DNA of 48,362 nucleotides from Synechococcales cyanobacterium GL140_1_metabinner_5_sub. Lineage in GTDB: Bacteria > Cyanobacteriota > Cyanobacteriia > Cyanobacteriales > Chamaesiphonaceae. The stretch covers positions 1 through 48,362 of the forward strand of contig JANYHM010000054.1 of NCBI GenBank assembly GCA_025359065.1. Reading direction: 5' to 3'. Positions 34,433 to 43,395 of the stretch are shown one piece after another. A program made the position numbers and the translations under genes. Every line of letters starts with the position of its first letter. Positions within the stretch are counted from its first letter, which is position 1. The notes beneath the pieces are model-generated. The model had not been told where the DNA came from and did no database searches. It was given only the letters and a program-made list of their open reading frames with translations.

Positions 34433-35152
34433 GTGCTAACTCTGGGTGTAAATATTGATCACGTAGCAACTATTCGGCAGGCCAGACAGGCCAATGAGCC
34501 AGATCCGATCGCTGCTGCGATACTGGCCGAATTAGCTGGAGCTGATGGCATTACGGCTCATTTAAGAGAAGATCGCCGCCACATTCAAGACCGGGATGTG
34601 CGATTACTGCGGGAAACAGTGGCTACCCGTCTCAATTTAGAGATGGCTGCTACCAAAGAAATGGTGCTAATCGCCCTCAATCTTAAGCCCGACTATGTAA
34701 CCCTAGTTCCAGAAAAACGCACCGAAGTCACCACCGAAGGTGGCTTAGATGTTGCTGGACAGCTAGAAAACCTGAAAGAAGTAGTCGATCGGCTGCAATC
34801 AGCGCAGATTCCGGTGAGCTTATTTATTGATGCTGATTCTGCCCAAATTAAAGCTTCCCAGGCCAGCGCTGCTCAGTTTATTGAGCTACATACTGGCTGC
34901 TATGCCAATGCCCAAGATCCAATTGCGCTAGCAAAAGAGTTAGAGCATCTGCGGCAAGGCTGTTTAGAAGCCAGTGCTTGTGGTCTACGTATCAATGCTG
35001 GTCATGGTTTAACTTACCGTAACGTCTATCCAGTGGCGGTGTTGCCAGGGATGGAGGAGCTAAACATTGGTCATTCCATTATCAGTCGATCGGTATTGGT
35101 GGGCATCGATCGAGCCATCCGCGAAATGAAGCTAGCCATGAGAGGGGAATAG
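34433..35152 (+). CDS. pdxJ: Pyridoxine 5'-phosphate synthase
   Basis: A 239-aa TIM-barrel enzyme that condenses 3-amino-2-oxopropyl phosphate with deoxyxylulose 5-phosphate in vitamin B6 synthesis. It has the PdxJ hallmarks [58 protein letters not shown] and [12 protein letters not shown]. The start is GTG 34433, with AGGAG 11 nt upstream; this gives the normal family length, while the open frame extends 20 codons further upstream. The gene stands alone on the plus strand, divergent from the SLH-protein gene. Confidence 0.96.
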   Translation: MLTLGVNIDHVATIRQARQANEPDPIAAAILAELAGADGITAHLREDRRHIQDRDVRLLRETVATRLNLEMAATKEMVLIALNLKPDYVTLVPEKRTEVTTEGGLDVAGQLENLKEVVDRLQSAQIPVSLFIDADSAQIKASQASAAQFIELHTGCYANAQDPIALAKELEHLRQGCLEASACGLRINAGHGLTYRNVYPVAVLPGMEELNIGHSIISRSVLVGIDRAIREMKLAMRGE

Positions 35153-35309
35153 TCTAACTGATTAATCCAACAGAGATATCCACAAGGTGTTCTCAATCTT
35201 TACGCAGCGAACCTAACTGATTGTGGAAGATTGAATTCTGATACTCTTTAACCACTCAATAATGAGTTATCCTTGACGGGAGATTTTCACTTCCTCTGAT
35301 CCCATCCCT

Positions 35310-35636
35310 ATGCAGACCTATCATTATGTTCTGGCCAGCCGGAATTTTTTATTAGAAGAGGAACCCTTAGCGGAAGTCCTCAAAGAGCGCGTGCGCAACT
35401 ATCACGAACAAGAAAAAGAAATCGATTTTTGGCTAATTGAGCAGCCAGCTTTTCTGAATGCGCCAGAATTTGCCGAAGCCAAAGCCAAATGTCCACAACC
35501 AGCGGTAGCAGTAGTTTCTACCAATTCTCAATTTATCGTTTGGTTGAAATTACGCCTTGAGTACGTGTTGGTTGGCGAGTTTAGTGCTCCATCAGCTAGC
35601 ATCCCAGAGCCTTTAGCTTCTTTGGTCACTGCTTAA
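35310..35636 (+). CDS. ycf54: Ycf54, Mg-protoporphyrin IX monomethyl ester cyclase subunit
   Basis: A 108-aa protein matching Ycf54 throughout: YYVLASRNFLLEEEP-type N-terminus, EVLKERVRNYHEQEKEIDFW, QPAFLNAPEFAEAKAKCPQP, and FIVWLKLRLEYVLVGEF. Ycf54 is needed for assembly and activity of the aerobic cyclase (AcsF) that forms the fifth ring of chlorophyll. Its presence supports an oxygenic phototroph. It lies 157 bp after pdxJ, with TTGACG at 35273 as a possible -35 element, and ends in a strong terminator. Confidence 0.95.
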   Translation: MQTYHYVLASRNFLLEEEPLAEVLKERVRNYHEQEKEIDFWLIEQPAFLNAPEFAEAKAKCPQPAVAVVSTNSQFIVWLKLRLEYVLVGEFSAPSASIPEPLASLVTA

Positions 35637-35653
35637 TATTTAGATTTTTGTTT

Positions 35654-35693
35654 GACCGAATGATTTCTACTGAAATCATTCGGTCTTGTTTTT
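35654..35693 (+). terminator. Rho-independent terminator of ycf54
   Basis: GACCGAATGATTTC and its exact complement form a perfect 14-bp stem around TACT, followed by TTGTTTTT. It starts 18 bp after the ycf54 stop. Confidence 0.95.
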
Positions 35694-35818
35694 AAGGTCT
35701 TAAGTGACAAAGTTTTTCTGGTGGCAGGTAATCTTGTTACCCGAATTTCTACCTCGGGTCATACTATCTGGCCAAATCCAGCGTACTTCATTACAAATTT
35801 TTTGCTGTGAACGTAAGG

Positions 35819-36400
35819 CTACTTATAAGAGGTTTTTACTGATTCTGGAGCTGAGAGCCTTGCTGCCAGTGCTCCACCCAAAAAGCCAAAGAGGTGTCCT
35901 TCCCAAGAAACACCTGCTCTTCCAGGCAATATTCCAAATAACACCGTGCCATAAATCGAAAATACAAACAGCGAAATTAGAATCGAAGATATTTTGCGAT
36001 CGAAGTAACCCCGCATAAGTAAGTAGCCCAGAAAGCCAAAAACCACGCCGCTCGCTCCGATATGAGATGTTCCAGCACTGCCAAATAACCAAGTGCCAGC
36101 ACCACCAATCAGCATACTTAAGCCAGTCACCACCAAAATATCTGTGGTTTCGGCGAGCATTACCAACCAACCCAACACAATGAAAGGCACTGTGTTAGAC
36201 ATTAAATGACCAAAATCACCGTGAAGAAACGGCGCAAACAAAATACCGCGCAGGCCAACCATATTGTGGGGTGCGATACCAAAATCGTTAAGTTGTCCAC
36301 GAAATAGCACGGTGTTAATGATCATCACTGCCCACATGATGCCTACCAGACCACCCAGGATACTGGCTTGAGTTCTAAATTTTTGAGTGAGTTCTCTCAT
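35819..36400 (-). CDS. Rhomboid-family intramembrane serine protease
   Basis: A 193-aa protein with six membrane segments. It shows the rhomboid signature HGDFGHLMSNTVPF on the second transmembrane helix, the catalytic serine in HIGASGVVFGFLGYLL near residue 118, and the catalytic histidine in SWEGHLFGFLGGALAA near residue 170. These proteases cleave membrane proteins within the bilayer; the substrate is unknown. It has the short six-helix layout of the bacterial GlpG-core type without an extra domain. It is a single gene, convergent with ycf54. Confidence 0.92.
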   Translation of the reverse strand: MRELTQKFRTQASILGGLVGIMWAVMIINTVLFRGQLNDFGIAPHNMVGLRGILFAPFLHGDFGHLMSNTVPFIVLGWLVMLAETTDILVVTGLSMLIGGAGTWLFGSAGTSHIGASGVVFGFLGYLLMRGYFDRKISSILISLFVFSIYGTVLFGILPGRAGVSWEGHLFGFLGGALAARLSAPESVKTSYK

Positions 36401-36590
36401 GAGCTGTAGGTTTAAGGGTTGTAAGTTTTTGCAGACAACTCTATTTTAGGCTAAAACTTTTGGCGTTGATGGTTATTTTGGCGTAAGGCATCGGTTAATA
36501 ATCTTTAACATTTATCGATATTGTCGATCGAGTCCAGGGTATGTTATATTCAAGCAACCGCGACAGATTGTACATCTGAAGCACCCATCT

Positions 36591-36680
36591 GGATAGGTGG
36601 CTGAGTGGTTGAAAGCACCTTCCTGCTAAGAAGGCATACTCTGTTAAGGGGTATCGAGAGTTCGAATCTCTCCCTGTCCG
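36591..36680 (+). tRNA. tRNA-Ser (GCU anticodon)
   Basis: A 90-nt type II tRNA. The acceptor stem GGATAGG pairs with CCTGTCC with one G-U pair; the anticodon stem CCTTC/GAAGG encloses CTGCTAA with anticodon GCT. A long variable arm (ACTCTGTTAAGGGGTAT) and a T arm GAGAGTTCGAATCTCTC follow. The discriminator base is G, as in serine tRNAs. CCA is not encoded. A terminator follows. Confidence 0.97.
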
Positions 36681-36690
36681 TTTTACAAAA

Positions 36691-36724
36691 AAGCTTTGAG
36701 TCTTTAAGAACTCAAGGCTTTTTT
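36691..36724 (+). terminator. Terminator downstream of tRNA-Ser
   Basis: AAGCTTTGAGT pairs with ACTCAAGGCTT (one T-G pair) around an 8-nt loop, followed by TTTT. It starts 10 bp after the tRNA. Confidence 0.9.
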
Positions 36725-36850
36725 AATTAAAAGCCCTGACTGCCAAATTCGATCGGGGTTTTTGGCTTTTCAGGCATGACTTTTAGGCGAATCGAAATAC
36801 ATGCCACCTAACCACTCCCCCACGTACATCAGCTTCTCTGGCAGCTACAA

Positions 36851-39568
36851 ATGGAAACAGTCACTCGTCACATCACCTATCCACCCCAAAAGTCGATCGA
36901 TCTTTCTCCTCAAGATTGGCTTTGGGCAACCTGGCGAGATTTTCAGCCGTTGCCACGCCCTGAGCCGAAACCTTTTAATTTAGAAGAATGTCTTAAACGC
37001 TTCCAAAAAATTGGCAAAATTAACTATCCATGGCAAGTTAACTGGTCGAAAGTAGCAATCCAGGCTTCTATTACTCAAGCGGAAGCCCATTTTTGGTTCA
37101 TGGCCATGATGTTGTTCTCCGTTGAGTTGACTCTGCAAGAAATAGCTGCTCAGTTAGCTAATCACAATTTTACAGGTAAAGTTTTACTTACCGAAATATT
37201 TGCAGAAAATCTTCGTTATTTAGACGGTAGTGCTATAATTATCTACCAAACATTATTCGGCATCGAGAATATTACAGCTCCTGAAATGGACGCAGATGCT
37301 TTTTATAAAGGTGTTCGTGACTATATTTTACCCTATCTATCAATCGAAGAACGTCAAAATATTCGTAGAGACATTACTTCTAAAGTCGCTAAATTGCAAT
37401 GCTCTACCAAGGACTATGAAACACAACCTCGCACCGTACTCTTAGCTGCAATCATTGGCATGGGAGAAGAGTTAGCCGCAGCAGTCAGCCAGCTACCAGA
37501 TAGCTTCTATGCTGCAAGTGGTTCTCATGACCACTACCACCAAACTCAGCGCTTAATTTTAGGATTTCAAGACCCTATCAGAGTTCAATCTGAAATGCTA
37601 CGACTTAATCTTTATCTGAATAAACCCGAATATATCAGAGGATGGCTAGCTCATACTGAGTATGCTGAGCTAGAGCGAATTAAGCAGTCGATCGCTGTAG
37701 CTACAGATAAAACAATTGCCGCTGAACTGCTAGAAGTTTTCGCCCTAGTCAAAGCCCCCGAAGCAGCGCCCCACATGCTGGAGCTACTGACAACATCTAA
37801 AGCTCCCCAAGTAGCCAGACAGTGGTTAACTGATTATCCCGAACACGCCATTGCGGGCTTAATTCCTTTGGTAACAGGGCGGGGCAAGTTAACCGATGCA
37901 GCGATCGACTACCTGCGTAGCCAAAAGCGCAAAGGTTACGCCGACTATATCCAGTCTTGTTTGGTTGACCAAGAAGCAGCAGTGTGTGATCGAGTCATCG
38001 AATTAATTTTGAATCATAGCGAAAAAACTTATACTCCGTTCACTAACAGCAACTTACCCAAAAATCTTGCCGCATCATTACCCAAAGCTACCAAAATTGC
38101 TTGGATTGACCCGATCGATTTGCCGTCGATCGTCATTGGCGAGAACTGCTTGAATCCTGAACAAATCCAGTCTGTTTTGACCGCATTGAAACAAAGCAAA
38201 CCAGAGCCACACATTGCGATTGGCGATTTAAAGCTCCTCTGTGATCCGGTGAGCCTGGACATCTTTGGTTGGCAGCTATTTGAAGCTTGGCTAACCGCAG
38301 GGGCACCCAGTAAAGAAAACTGGGCATTGTTAGCCGTAGGTTGGCTGGGTAACGATACTTCTGCACTGAAACTAGCTCCAATGATTCGTCATTGGCCAGG
38401 GGAAAGCCAGCACGCCCGCGCTGTTGCTGGTTTGGGATGTCTGCGCGAAATTGGTACCGATACGGCATTAATGCAGATTAATGGCATTGCCCAAAAGGTC
38501 AAGTTTCAAGGGATCAAAACTCAGGCAAAGCAATCGATGGAGGCGATCGCTGCCGATCGCAAAATGAGCCGTGATGAGTTAGAAGATCGGATTGTGCCAG
38601 ACTGCGGTTTAGATGAGCGGGGCAGCAAGGTTTTTGATTTTGGCAATCGACAGTTTCATTTAGCTTTAGCAGATAACTTGAAACCAATGATTAAGGATGC
38701 CGACCATAAGCTAAAAGCTGATTTACCTAAACCCAACAGTAAAGATGATGCTGCTAAAGCTGCTGAGGCGATCGCCGATTGGAAGCTGCTAAAAAAACAG
38801 CTTGCCGAGGTGGTTAAAATCCAAACGCTGCGTCTAGAGCAAGTAATGGTCAACGATCGGCGCTGGTCTGTCCCAGATTTTGAGCTGTTGTTAGTTCGTC
38901 ATCCTTTAATGTTGATTTTGGCGCAGCGCATTTTATGGGTAAACTATAGTGCTGATGGTAAGTTAATCAAAACGTTTAGACTTACTGAAGATCAGAGCTA
39001 TGCAGATAGTAGTGATGAAATCTACAAGTTAGATGCAGAAGGCAAAGTAGGGATTGTGCATCCCTTGGGGATTCCGCCACAGGACAGTAAACTTTGGGGT
39101 GAAATATTTAGTGACTACAATATCATTCAGCCTTTCCCACAGCTTGGTCGCCCAGTCTATATTCTAGAACCTAGTGAAATAGATAAGATGGAAATCACCA
39201 GGTTTAAAGATATCCAAATTCCGGTGGTTTCACTAGTGCGAACTTTAGAAGCCATGGGCTGGCAGCGCAGCGGCTTGCACGACCACGGTGACTATTCGGC
39301 ACACTTCAAATACTTTGCGGCGGCTCAGGTGACGGCCATTGTAGGAGATTACCAAGAAGTATTTGTTAGTTTGATAGACTTGGATGTTGCTGATTCGATC
39401 GATGGCTGTTGTTTTGTGGCCGGAGAATGGAAAGGCTGGGATTATCCGGCGGGACAATGGAGCAATCAAGAAAAAGCTAGGCTGCTCAAGTTATCGGAGG
39501 TAAGCCCGATCGTCCTTAGCGAAGTTTTAACTGATCTCAATCAGCTAATGTCTAAACGCATATCTTGA
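36851..39568 (+). CDS. DUF4132 (MolR-like) protein with HEAT-like repeats
   Basis: A 905-aa soluble protein. The middle (about 240-570) is helical and HEAT-like (LLEVFALVKAPEAAPHMLEL, LLAVGWLGNDTSALKLAPMI). From about residue 585 it matches DUF4132: DRIVPDCGLDERGSKVFDFG, LKPMIKDADHKLKADLPKPN, LRLEQVMVNDRRWSVPDFE, LLVRHPLMLILAQRILWV. The family is widespread, linked by name to E. coli MolR, and its biochemical role is unknown. No WGR domain, its usual companion, is present here. A small HEAT-repeat protein gene follows after 75 bp and may be its partner. No clear ribosome binding site precedes ATG 36851. Confidence 0.8.
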   Translation: METVTRHITYPPQKSIDLSPQDWLWATWRDFQPLPRPEPKPFNLEECLKRFQKIGKINYPWQVNWSKVAIQASITQAEAHFWFMAMMLFSVELTLQEIAAQLANHNFTGKVLLTEIFAENLRYLDGSAIIIYQTLFGIENITAPEMDADAFYKGVRDYILPYLSIEERQNIRRDITSKVAKLQCSTKDYETQPRTVLLAAIIGMGEELAAAVSQLPDSFYAASGSHDHYHQTQRLILGFQDPIRVQSEMLRLNLYLNKPEYIRGWLAHTEYAELERIKQSIAVATDKTIAAELLEVFALVKAPEAAPHMLELLTTSKAPQVARQWLTDYPEHAIAGLIPLVTGRGKLTDAAIDYLRSQKRKGYADYIQSCLVDQEAAVCDRVIELILNHSEKTYTPFTNSNLPKNLAASLPKATKIAWIDPIDLPSIVIGENCLNPEQIQSVLTALKQSKPEPHIAIGDLKLLCDPVSLDIFGWQLFEAWLTAGAPSKENWALLAVGWLGNDTSALKLAPMIRHWPGESQHARAVAGLGCLREIGTDTALMQINGIAQKVKFQGIKTQAKQSMEAIAADRKMSRDELEDRIVPDCGLDERGSKVFDFGNRQFHLALADNLKPMIKDADHKLKADLPKPNSKDDAAKAAEAIADWKLLKKQLAEVVKIQTLRLEQVMVNDRRWSVPDFELLLVRHPLMLILAQRILWVNYSADGKLIKTFRLTEDQSYADSSDEIYKLDAEGKVGIVHPLGIPPQDSKLWGEIFSDYNIIQPFPQLGRPVYILEPSEIDKMEITRFKDIQIPVVSLVRTLEAMGWQRSGLHDHGDYSAHFKYFAAAQVTAIVGDYQEVFVSLIDLDVADSIDGCCFVAGEWKGWDYPAGQWSNQEKARLLKLSEVSPIVLSEVLTDLNQLMSKRIS

Positions 39569-39585
39569 ACAATTTCCTGGAAGCT

Positions 39586-39612
39586 GCTAACTGAGTTAAA
39601 ATCTCGGTTAGC
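39586..39612 (+). other. Hairpin between the DUF4132 and HEAT genes
   Basis: GCTAACTGAG pairs with CTCGGTTAGC (one T-G pair) around a 7-nt loop, 18 bp after the DUF4132 stop. No T-run follows, so it may attenuate or stabilise transcripts rather than terminate fully. Confidence 0.4.
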
Positions 39613-39643
39613 GCATTCAAAACCAACTTTTCACCTATTTTCT

Positions 39644-40303
39644 ATGGAACTCCAGCAAATCGAAACCGACCTGCTTAACAGCGACTTCAATTACCGCACC
39701 AAGGCGATCGCGGCGTTAAAGATTTACCCATCAGAAGTGGCAGTACCGATTTTGAATCGCCATGTCCAAGACCCAGAGTTTTTGGTGCGTTCTTTTGTGG
39801 CAAGAGAGCTGGGCAATCAACAAACTGCTGAGTCTTTTGCGGCACTACTACAAATTATTAAGTTAGATAACACGCCTAATGTGCGGGCAGAGGCGGCAAA
39901 TTCTTTATCGCTATTTGGGATCGTGGCGGCACCACATTTAATGCAGGCATTTTTTCAGGATGATCATTGGCTGCTGCGCCGCAGCATTTTGGCGGCGCTG
40001 ATGGAAATGAGTTGTCCAGAGGAACTATTTGAAGTGGCAGTCTGTGGCATCAAAGGGGACGATATTTCGGTGCAAGATGATGCGATTAATGCTTTGGCGA
40101 GTTTTGTGAATAGCGATCAGGCCACCGCCGCCCTCAACCATATTTTAAGTTTGAAAGACCATAGCTTTTTTATGCTGCGCCGTCGGGTAGCCTACGTACT
40201 AAAGCATTTTGATGATCCTGCTGCTAAGGCAGCATTAACTGAGCTACGCAAAGACTCAGATCATCGAGTAGTAGGAGCTGCTATGGAAGATCTATTACCA
40301 TAG
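39644..40303 (+). CDS. HEAT-repeat protein
   Basis: A 219-aa all-helical protein made of about six HEAT/PBS-lyase-like repeats, such as YRTKAIAALKIYPSEVAVPI, FLVRSFVARELGNQ, PNVRAEAANSLSLFGIVAAP and SVQDDAINALASFVNSD. Proteins of this form in cyanobacteria include phycobilin lyase-like and scaffold proteins. The bilin-lyase E/F-type motifs are not clear enough to claim lyase activity. It follows the DUF4132 gene on the same strand. Confidence 0.8.
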   Translation: MELQQIETDLLNSDFNYRTKAIAALKIYPSEVAVPILNRHVQDPEFLVRSFVARELGNQQTAESFAALLQIIKLDNTPNVRAEAANSLSLFGIVAAPHLMQAFFQDDHWLLRRSILAALMEMSCPEELFEVAVCGIKGDDISVQDDAINALASFVNSDQATAALNHILSLKDHSFFMLRRRVAYVLKHFDDPAAKAALTELRKDSDHRVVGAAMEDLLP

Positions 40304-40409
40304 CAGATCGCTTTTCATTGTGAAAGTTTTGATTCAGCAAAAGTGCTTTTGGCGATCGATTACCCCATCAGTTTGGGAATGATAGTGGGGAAGTTATCTC
40401 TGAAACCCT

Positions 40410-41480
40410 GTGTTGTCATTAGCCAAGCTCCAGAAATACGTAATCTTAGCTGGATGTGCCCTCGTCATGAGTCTTGGGATCCAAAGCTGCCAGCCCAAAT
40501 ACGAAGATCCGGGTGTAGCTCAGTATCACAACCCTCCGATTCCTGAGCAGATCGCTGAATCATTTCCTGACCTGCCAGATATCACTGCCTCCACACCAGT
40601 AGCTGCGGCATTTAACGCCCCAGTCACACCTAGTCCTATTCAATCAGCTCTTTTTGCTCCGACCCTCACACCTGCCGACAAAATCGTCTCTCCTACCAAA
40701 CTAGCTAAAGTATTATCAGGGGGTTCAGACAGCAAAGTTGAGCTGCCAATTTCTATCAAACCCGACCAAAAATTCCCAAGCAAAACAGCTAACAAAAGCA
40801 CTAAAGATGTAAACGCAACGATTGGCAATCAAGCCGGCAATTCAGCCAGCTATCGCGTAGCAGTAGCAATCCATAACCCGATCGCTGAAAAATATGAAGA
40901 TATTGCTAAACGCACCGGCTACTTAGAGCAATATCCCGAAATCGGCTCCGCCGAAACCGTCGAATATCAAGGTCAACGTCTACACAAGGATGCCGCTAGT
41001 GCTTTTGAAAATATGCGCCAAGCTGCCAGCAGAGACAATGTTAAGTTACAGGTCATCTCGGGTTTTCGGGGCATCCGCGCCCAGGCCGATATTTTTGAAG
41101 GCAAAGGTGGTGGTCTCCGAGCCGCTGAATATTCGGCACCACCGGGTCATAGCCAACATCATACCGGGCTGGCGATCGATATCAACACTCTAGAAACTAG
41201 CTTCCGTACCAGCAAGGCATTTAGTTGGATAAAAGAACATGGCAGTGAATATGGCTTCATGTTGCCCTATGCCAACATCAATGGCGATTTAGGCCCTAAT
41301 AATGAGCCTTGGCACTGGGTTTATGTGGGTAAACCACCAGCAATGAAGTTGATGGCTGCTTTCTTGGGTCGCGCTCGTCAAGCTAACTACGATCCGTTGG
41401 GCGGCAATAGTCGGCTCGAAGCTATCTATAAATCACAGACGATCGAACGACCTGCTAAAATTAGCATGGTTAAATCTTGA
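40410..41480 (+). CDS. VanY-type D-Ala-D-Ala carboxypeptidase, lipoprotein
   Basis: A 356-aa M15-family peptidase. The N-terminus KYVILAGCALVMSLGIQSC is a lipoprotein-type signal with the lipid-modified Cys at the end of IQSC. A proline/serine-rich linker of about 120 residues leads to the catalytic domain: SGFRGIRAQADIFEGK, SQHHTGLAIDIN (zinc His and Asp) and EPWHWVYVGKP (catalytic Glu and zinc His). Such enzymes trim peptidoglycan stem peptides at the cell surface. The start is GTG 40410; no strong ribosome binding site is visible. Confidence 0.88.
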   Translation: MLSLAKLQKYVILAGCALVMSLGIQSCQPKYEDPGVAQYHNPPIPEQIAESFPDLPDITASTPVAAAFNAPVTPSPIQSALFAPTLTPADKIVSPTKLAKVLSGGSDSKVELPISIKPDQKFPSKTANKSTKDVNATIGNQAGNSASYRVAVAIHNPIAEKYEDIAKRTGYLEQYPEIGSAETVEYQGQRLHKDAASAFENMRQAASRDNVKLQVISGFRGIRAQADIFEGKGGGLRAAEYSAPPGHSQHHTGLAIDINTLETSFRTSKAFSWIKEHGSEYGFMLPYANINGDLGPNNEPWHWVYVGKPPAMKLMAAFLGRARQANYDPLGGNSRLEAIYKSQTIERPAKISMVKS

Positions 41481-41604
41481 GCCTTCCAATTTGATTTTTT
41501 CTGTGACCAATCCTTGTCGCATTTGAAATTCTACTTAGACTACTTCTTCTAATCATCCACAGCGACCATTACAATAACTAAGAGGCTGTTTAAAAAATAC
41601 ACCT

Positions 41605-42429
41605 ATGCGTACAAAGTTCTGGCGAGTTGGACTACTCGGATTTTTGTTGACGGTACTCCTGATTGCTTGCGCTCAACTTGCGCCGTCGCCTCAATCAAGT
41701 CAGCCCCAAGCAACTCAGCCCGCTGCTCGAACTTCAACGCTTTTAGTCGCTGCTGCTGCAAGTCTCCAAAAAGCACTCCAAGAAGTTACGCCTCTCTATA
41801 TCCAAGCAAATCCGAACCAGACAATTAACTATAACTTCGCTGCTTCTGGCGCATTGCAACAGCAGATCGAGCAGGGCGCACCTGCTGACGTGTTTATTTC
41901 AGCGGCTGCCAAGCAAATGAAAGCTTTACAGGAAAAAGGGTTACTGGAAGCGGGCACTCAAAAGAACTTGTTGACTAATCAGTTAGTTCTGATCGCCCCT
42001 AAGCAAACCTCTGTGTCTTTGATTGACTTTAAGCAACTCATTCAGCCAGAAGTTAAGCGCATCTCAGTGGGAGAACCCCGCAGTGTTCCAGCCGGACAAT
42101 ACGCTGTAGAAGTGATGAAAAATCTACGAATTCTAGAGCAAGTGCAATCTAAGTTTGTGTTGGGGAACAATGTCAAATCTGTGCTAACGGCTGTGGAAAC
42201 AGGTGATGTGGATGCCGGGATCGTTTATGTTACCGATGCTAAAAGCTCAGACAAAGTGACGATCGCCGCAACGGCTGATGAAAAGCTTCATGCTCCGATC
42301 ATTTACCCCATCACTGTTTTGAAGGCGAGTAAATCGCTGGAAGCATCGAAAAGGTATGTTGAATTCTTGCAAGGTAGCAGTGCAAAGGCGGTATTTGAGA
42401 AATATGGATTTGGAATTGCCAAGCCTTAA
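41605..42429 (+). CDS. modA: Molybdate ABC transporter substrate-binding lipoprotein
   Basis: A 274-aa periplasmic binding lipoprotein. The signal ends at LLIAC (Cys22), followed by a Q/P/S-rich spacer. Mature features of ModA are LLVAAAASLQKALQEVTPLY, YNFAASGALQQQIEQGAPADVFISA, and the late GDVDAGIVYVTDA and ITVLKASK blocks. It binds molybdate or tungstate, cofactors needed for nitrate reductase. modB follows after 4 bp. Confidence 0.92.
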   Translation: MRTKFWRVGLLGFLLTVLLIACAQLAPSPQSSQPQATQPAARTSTLLVAAAASLQKALQEVTPLYIQANPNQTINYNFAASGALQQQIEQGAPADVFISAAAKQMKALQEKGLLEAGTQKNLLTNQLVLIAPKQTSVSLIDFKQLIQPEVKRISVGEPRSVPAGQYAVEVMKNLRILEQVQSKFVLGNNVKSVLTAVETGDVDAGIVYVTDAKSSDKVTIAATADEKLHAPIIYPITVLKASKSLEASKRYVEFLQGSSAKAVFEKYGFGIAKP

Positions 42430-42433
42430 CTAA

Positions 42434-43087
42434 ATGCTCATACCCGATCTGTCTCCCCTATGGATTTCCCTGAAAGTATCGCTGTTCGCAACGATTATTA
42501 CCTTACAACTCGGAACCCTCGTCGCCTATAGAATGTACCGCTATCGAGGGAAGGCTCGATCGCTGATTGATGGGATTCTGACAATTCCTCTGGTCTTGCC
42601 TCCAACCGTTATCGGTTTCGTGCTGCTAATTTTGCTGGGCAAAAATGGGGTTTTAGGACAGTTCTTGACCCAATGGCATTTGAGGTTTGTGTTTACTTGG
42701 TATGCCGCAGTCTTAGCGGCGATCGTCGTATCATTTCCACTGATGTATCGATCGGCACTAGGAGCCTTTGAGCAGATTGAAGGGGTGATTTTGGACGCAG
42801 CGAAAATCGACGGGGCATCAGAAATCGCTGTATTTTGGTACATTGCTCTACCTCTAGCATCTCCTGGCATTGTCGCAGGTACAGTGTTGACCTTCGCTCG
42901 TGCATTAGGGGAGTTTGGCGCAACATTAATGATTGCAGGAAATATCCCAGGACAGACTCAAACGATGCCAATGGCGATTTACTTCGCAGTTGAGGCTGGT
43001 GCAATTCAAGAGGGATGGTTCTGGGCAGTTATCGTGATCTTTATTTCCTTAGTGGGAATTGTTGCGGTTAATTCTTGGAAAGTCTAG
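42434..43087 (+). CDS. modB: Molybdate ABC transporter permease
   Basis: A 217-aa inner-membrane permease with about five membrane helices. It has ModB blocks IPLVLPPTVIGFVLLILLG and the EAA loop DAAKIDGASEIAVFWYIALP, then RALGEFGATLMIAGNIPGQT. The transporter needs the ATPase ModC. In many cyanobacteria ModB and ModC are fused, and this protein stops after VGIVAVNSWKV, close to where such a fusion would continue. No ATPase sequence follows in any frame up to 43395, so either modC is elsewhere or the fusion has lost its second half. Confidence 0.9.
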   Translation: MLIPDLSPLWISLKVSLFATIITLQLGTLVAYRMYRYRGKARSLIDGILTIPLVLPPTVIGFVLLILLGKNGVLGQFLTQWHLRFVFTWYAAVLAAIVVSFPLMYRSALGAFEQIEGVILDAAKIDGASEIAVFWYIALPLASPGIVAGTVLTFARALGEFGATLMIAGNIPGQTQTMPMAIYFAVEAGAIQEGWFWAVIVIFISLVGIVAVNSWKV

Positions 43088-43395
43088 GCAAACTTCCCAT
43101 ATTTTTGCGCTATCCTGCGATCACACCTTTCAACACCAAGTTCTAGGCAAAGCTAAAAAACTGTTGATTGCTTACTTAGGACAGTATACTCCAGACTGAT
43201 TTTTAAGCCGACACCTCCTCTCAGCTTAAAATAACTGAGTTGAAGACTATCTCAAGGAGGCGGGGAATATTAAATAGGATCTACTGAATAAGGGTTTTGA
43301 GCATTTAACTGTTATAGCCTTGCATTCTATCATTTGAGAAATGCTCAAAACCCTTGCAGTGAATATTCTCTGAATTTATTTAGCAAGTCTTAAAT
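43088..43395. other. 308-bp spacer after modB
   Basis: No coding frame with a start signal is seen here, and no sequence resembling an ABC ATPase. It contains one long perfect inverted repeat (43290-43355), listed separately. Confidence 0.5.
43290..43355. repeat. Perfect 17-bp inverted repeat with 32-nt loop
   Basis: AAGGGTTTTGAGCATTT (43290-43306) and its exact complement (43339-43355) enclose 32 nt. There is no T-run, so it is not a classic terminator. The flanks share TGAAT but not a full adjacent duplication. It could be a small MITE, an IS remnant, or an mRNA hairpin before the DUF4870 gene. Confidence 0.75.

Noticed and set aside
38133-38468. 111-codon frame antisense to the DUF4132 gene
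   Set aside because: Shadow of a strongly coding region; no start signal and no recognisable protein.
41580-41604. IS end before modA (AAGAGGCTGTTTAAAAA)
   Set aside because: It resembles some IS termini, but I found no inverted partner or target duplication to support it.
43088-43289. Remnant of modC after modB
   Set aside because: I read the stretch in all frames and saw no Walker A, signature or Walker B sequence.
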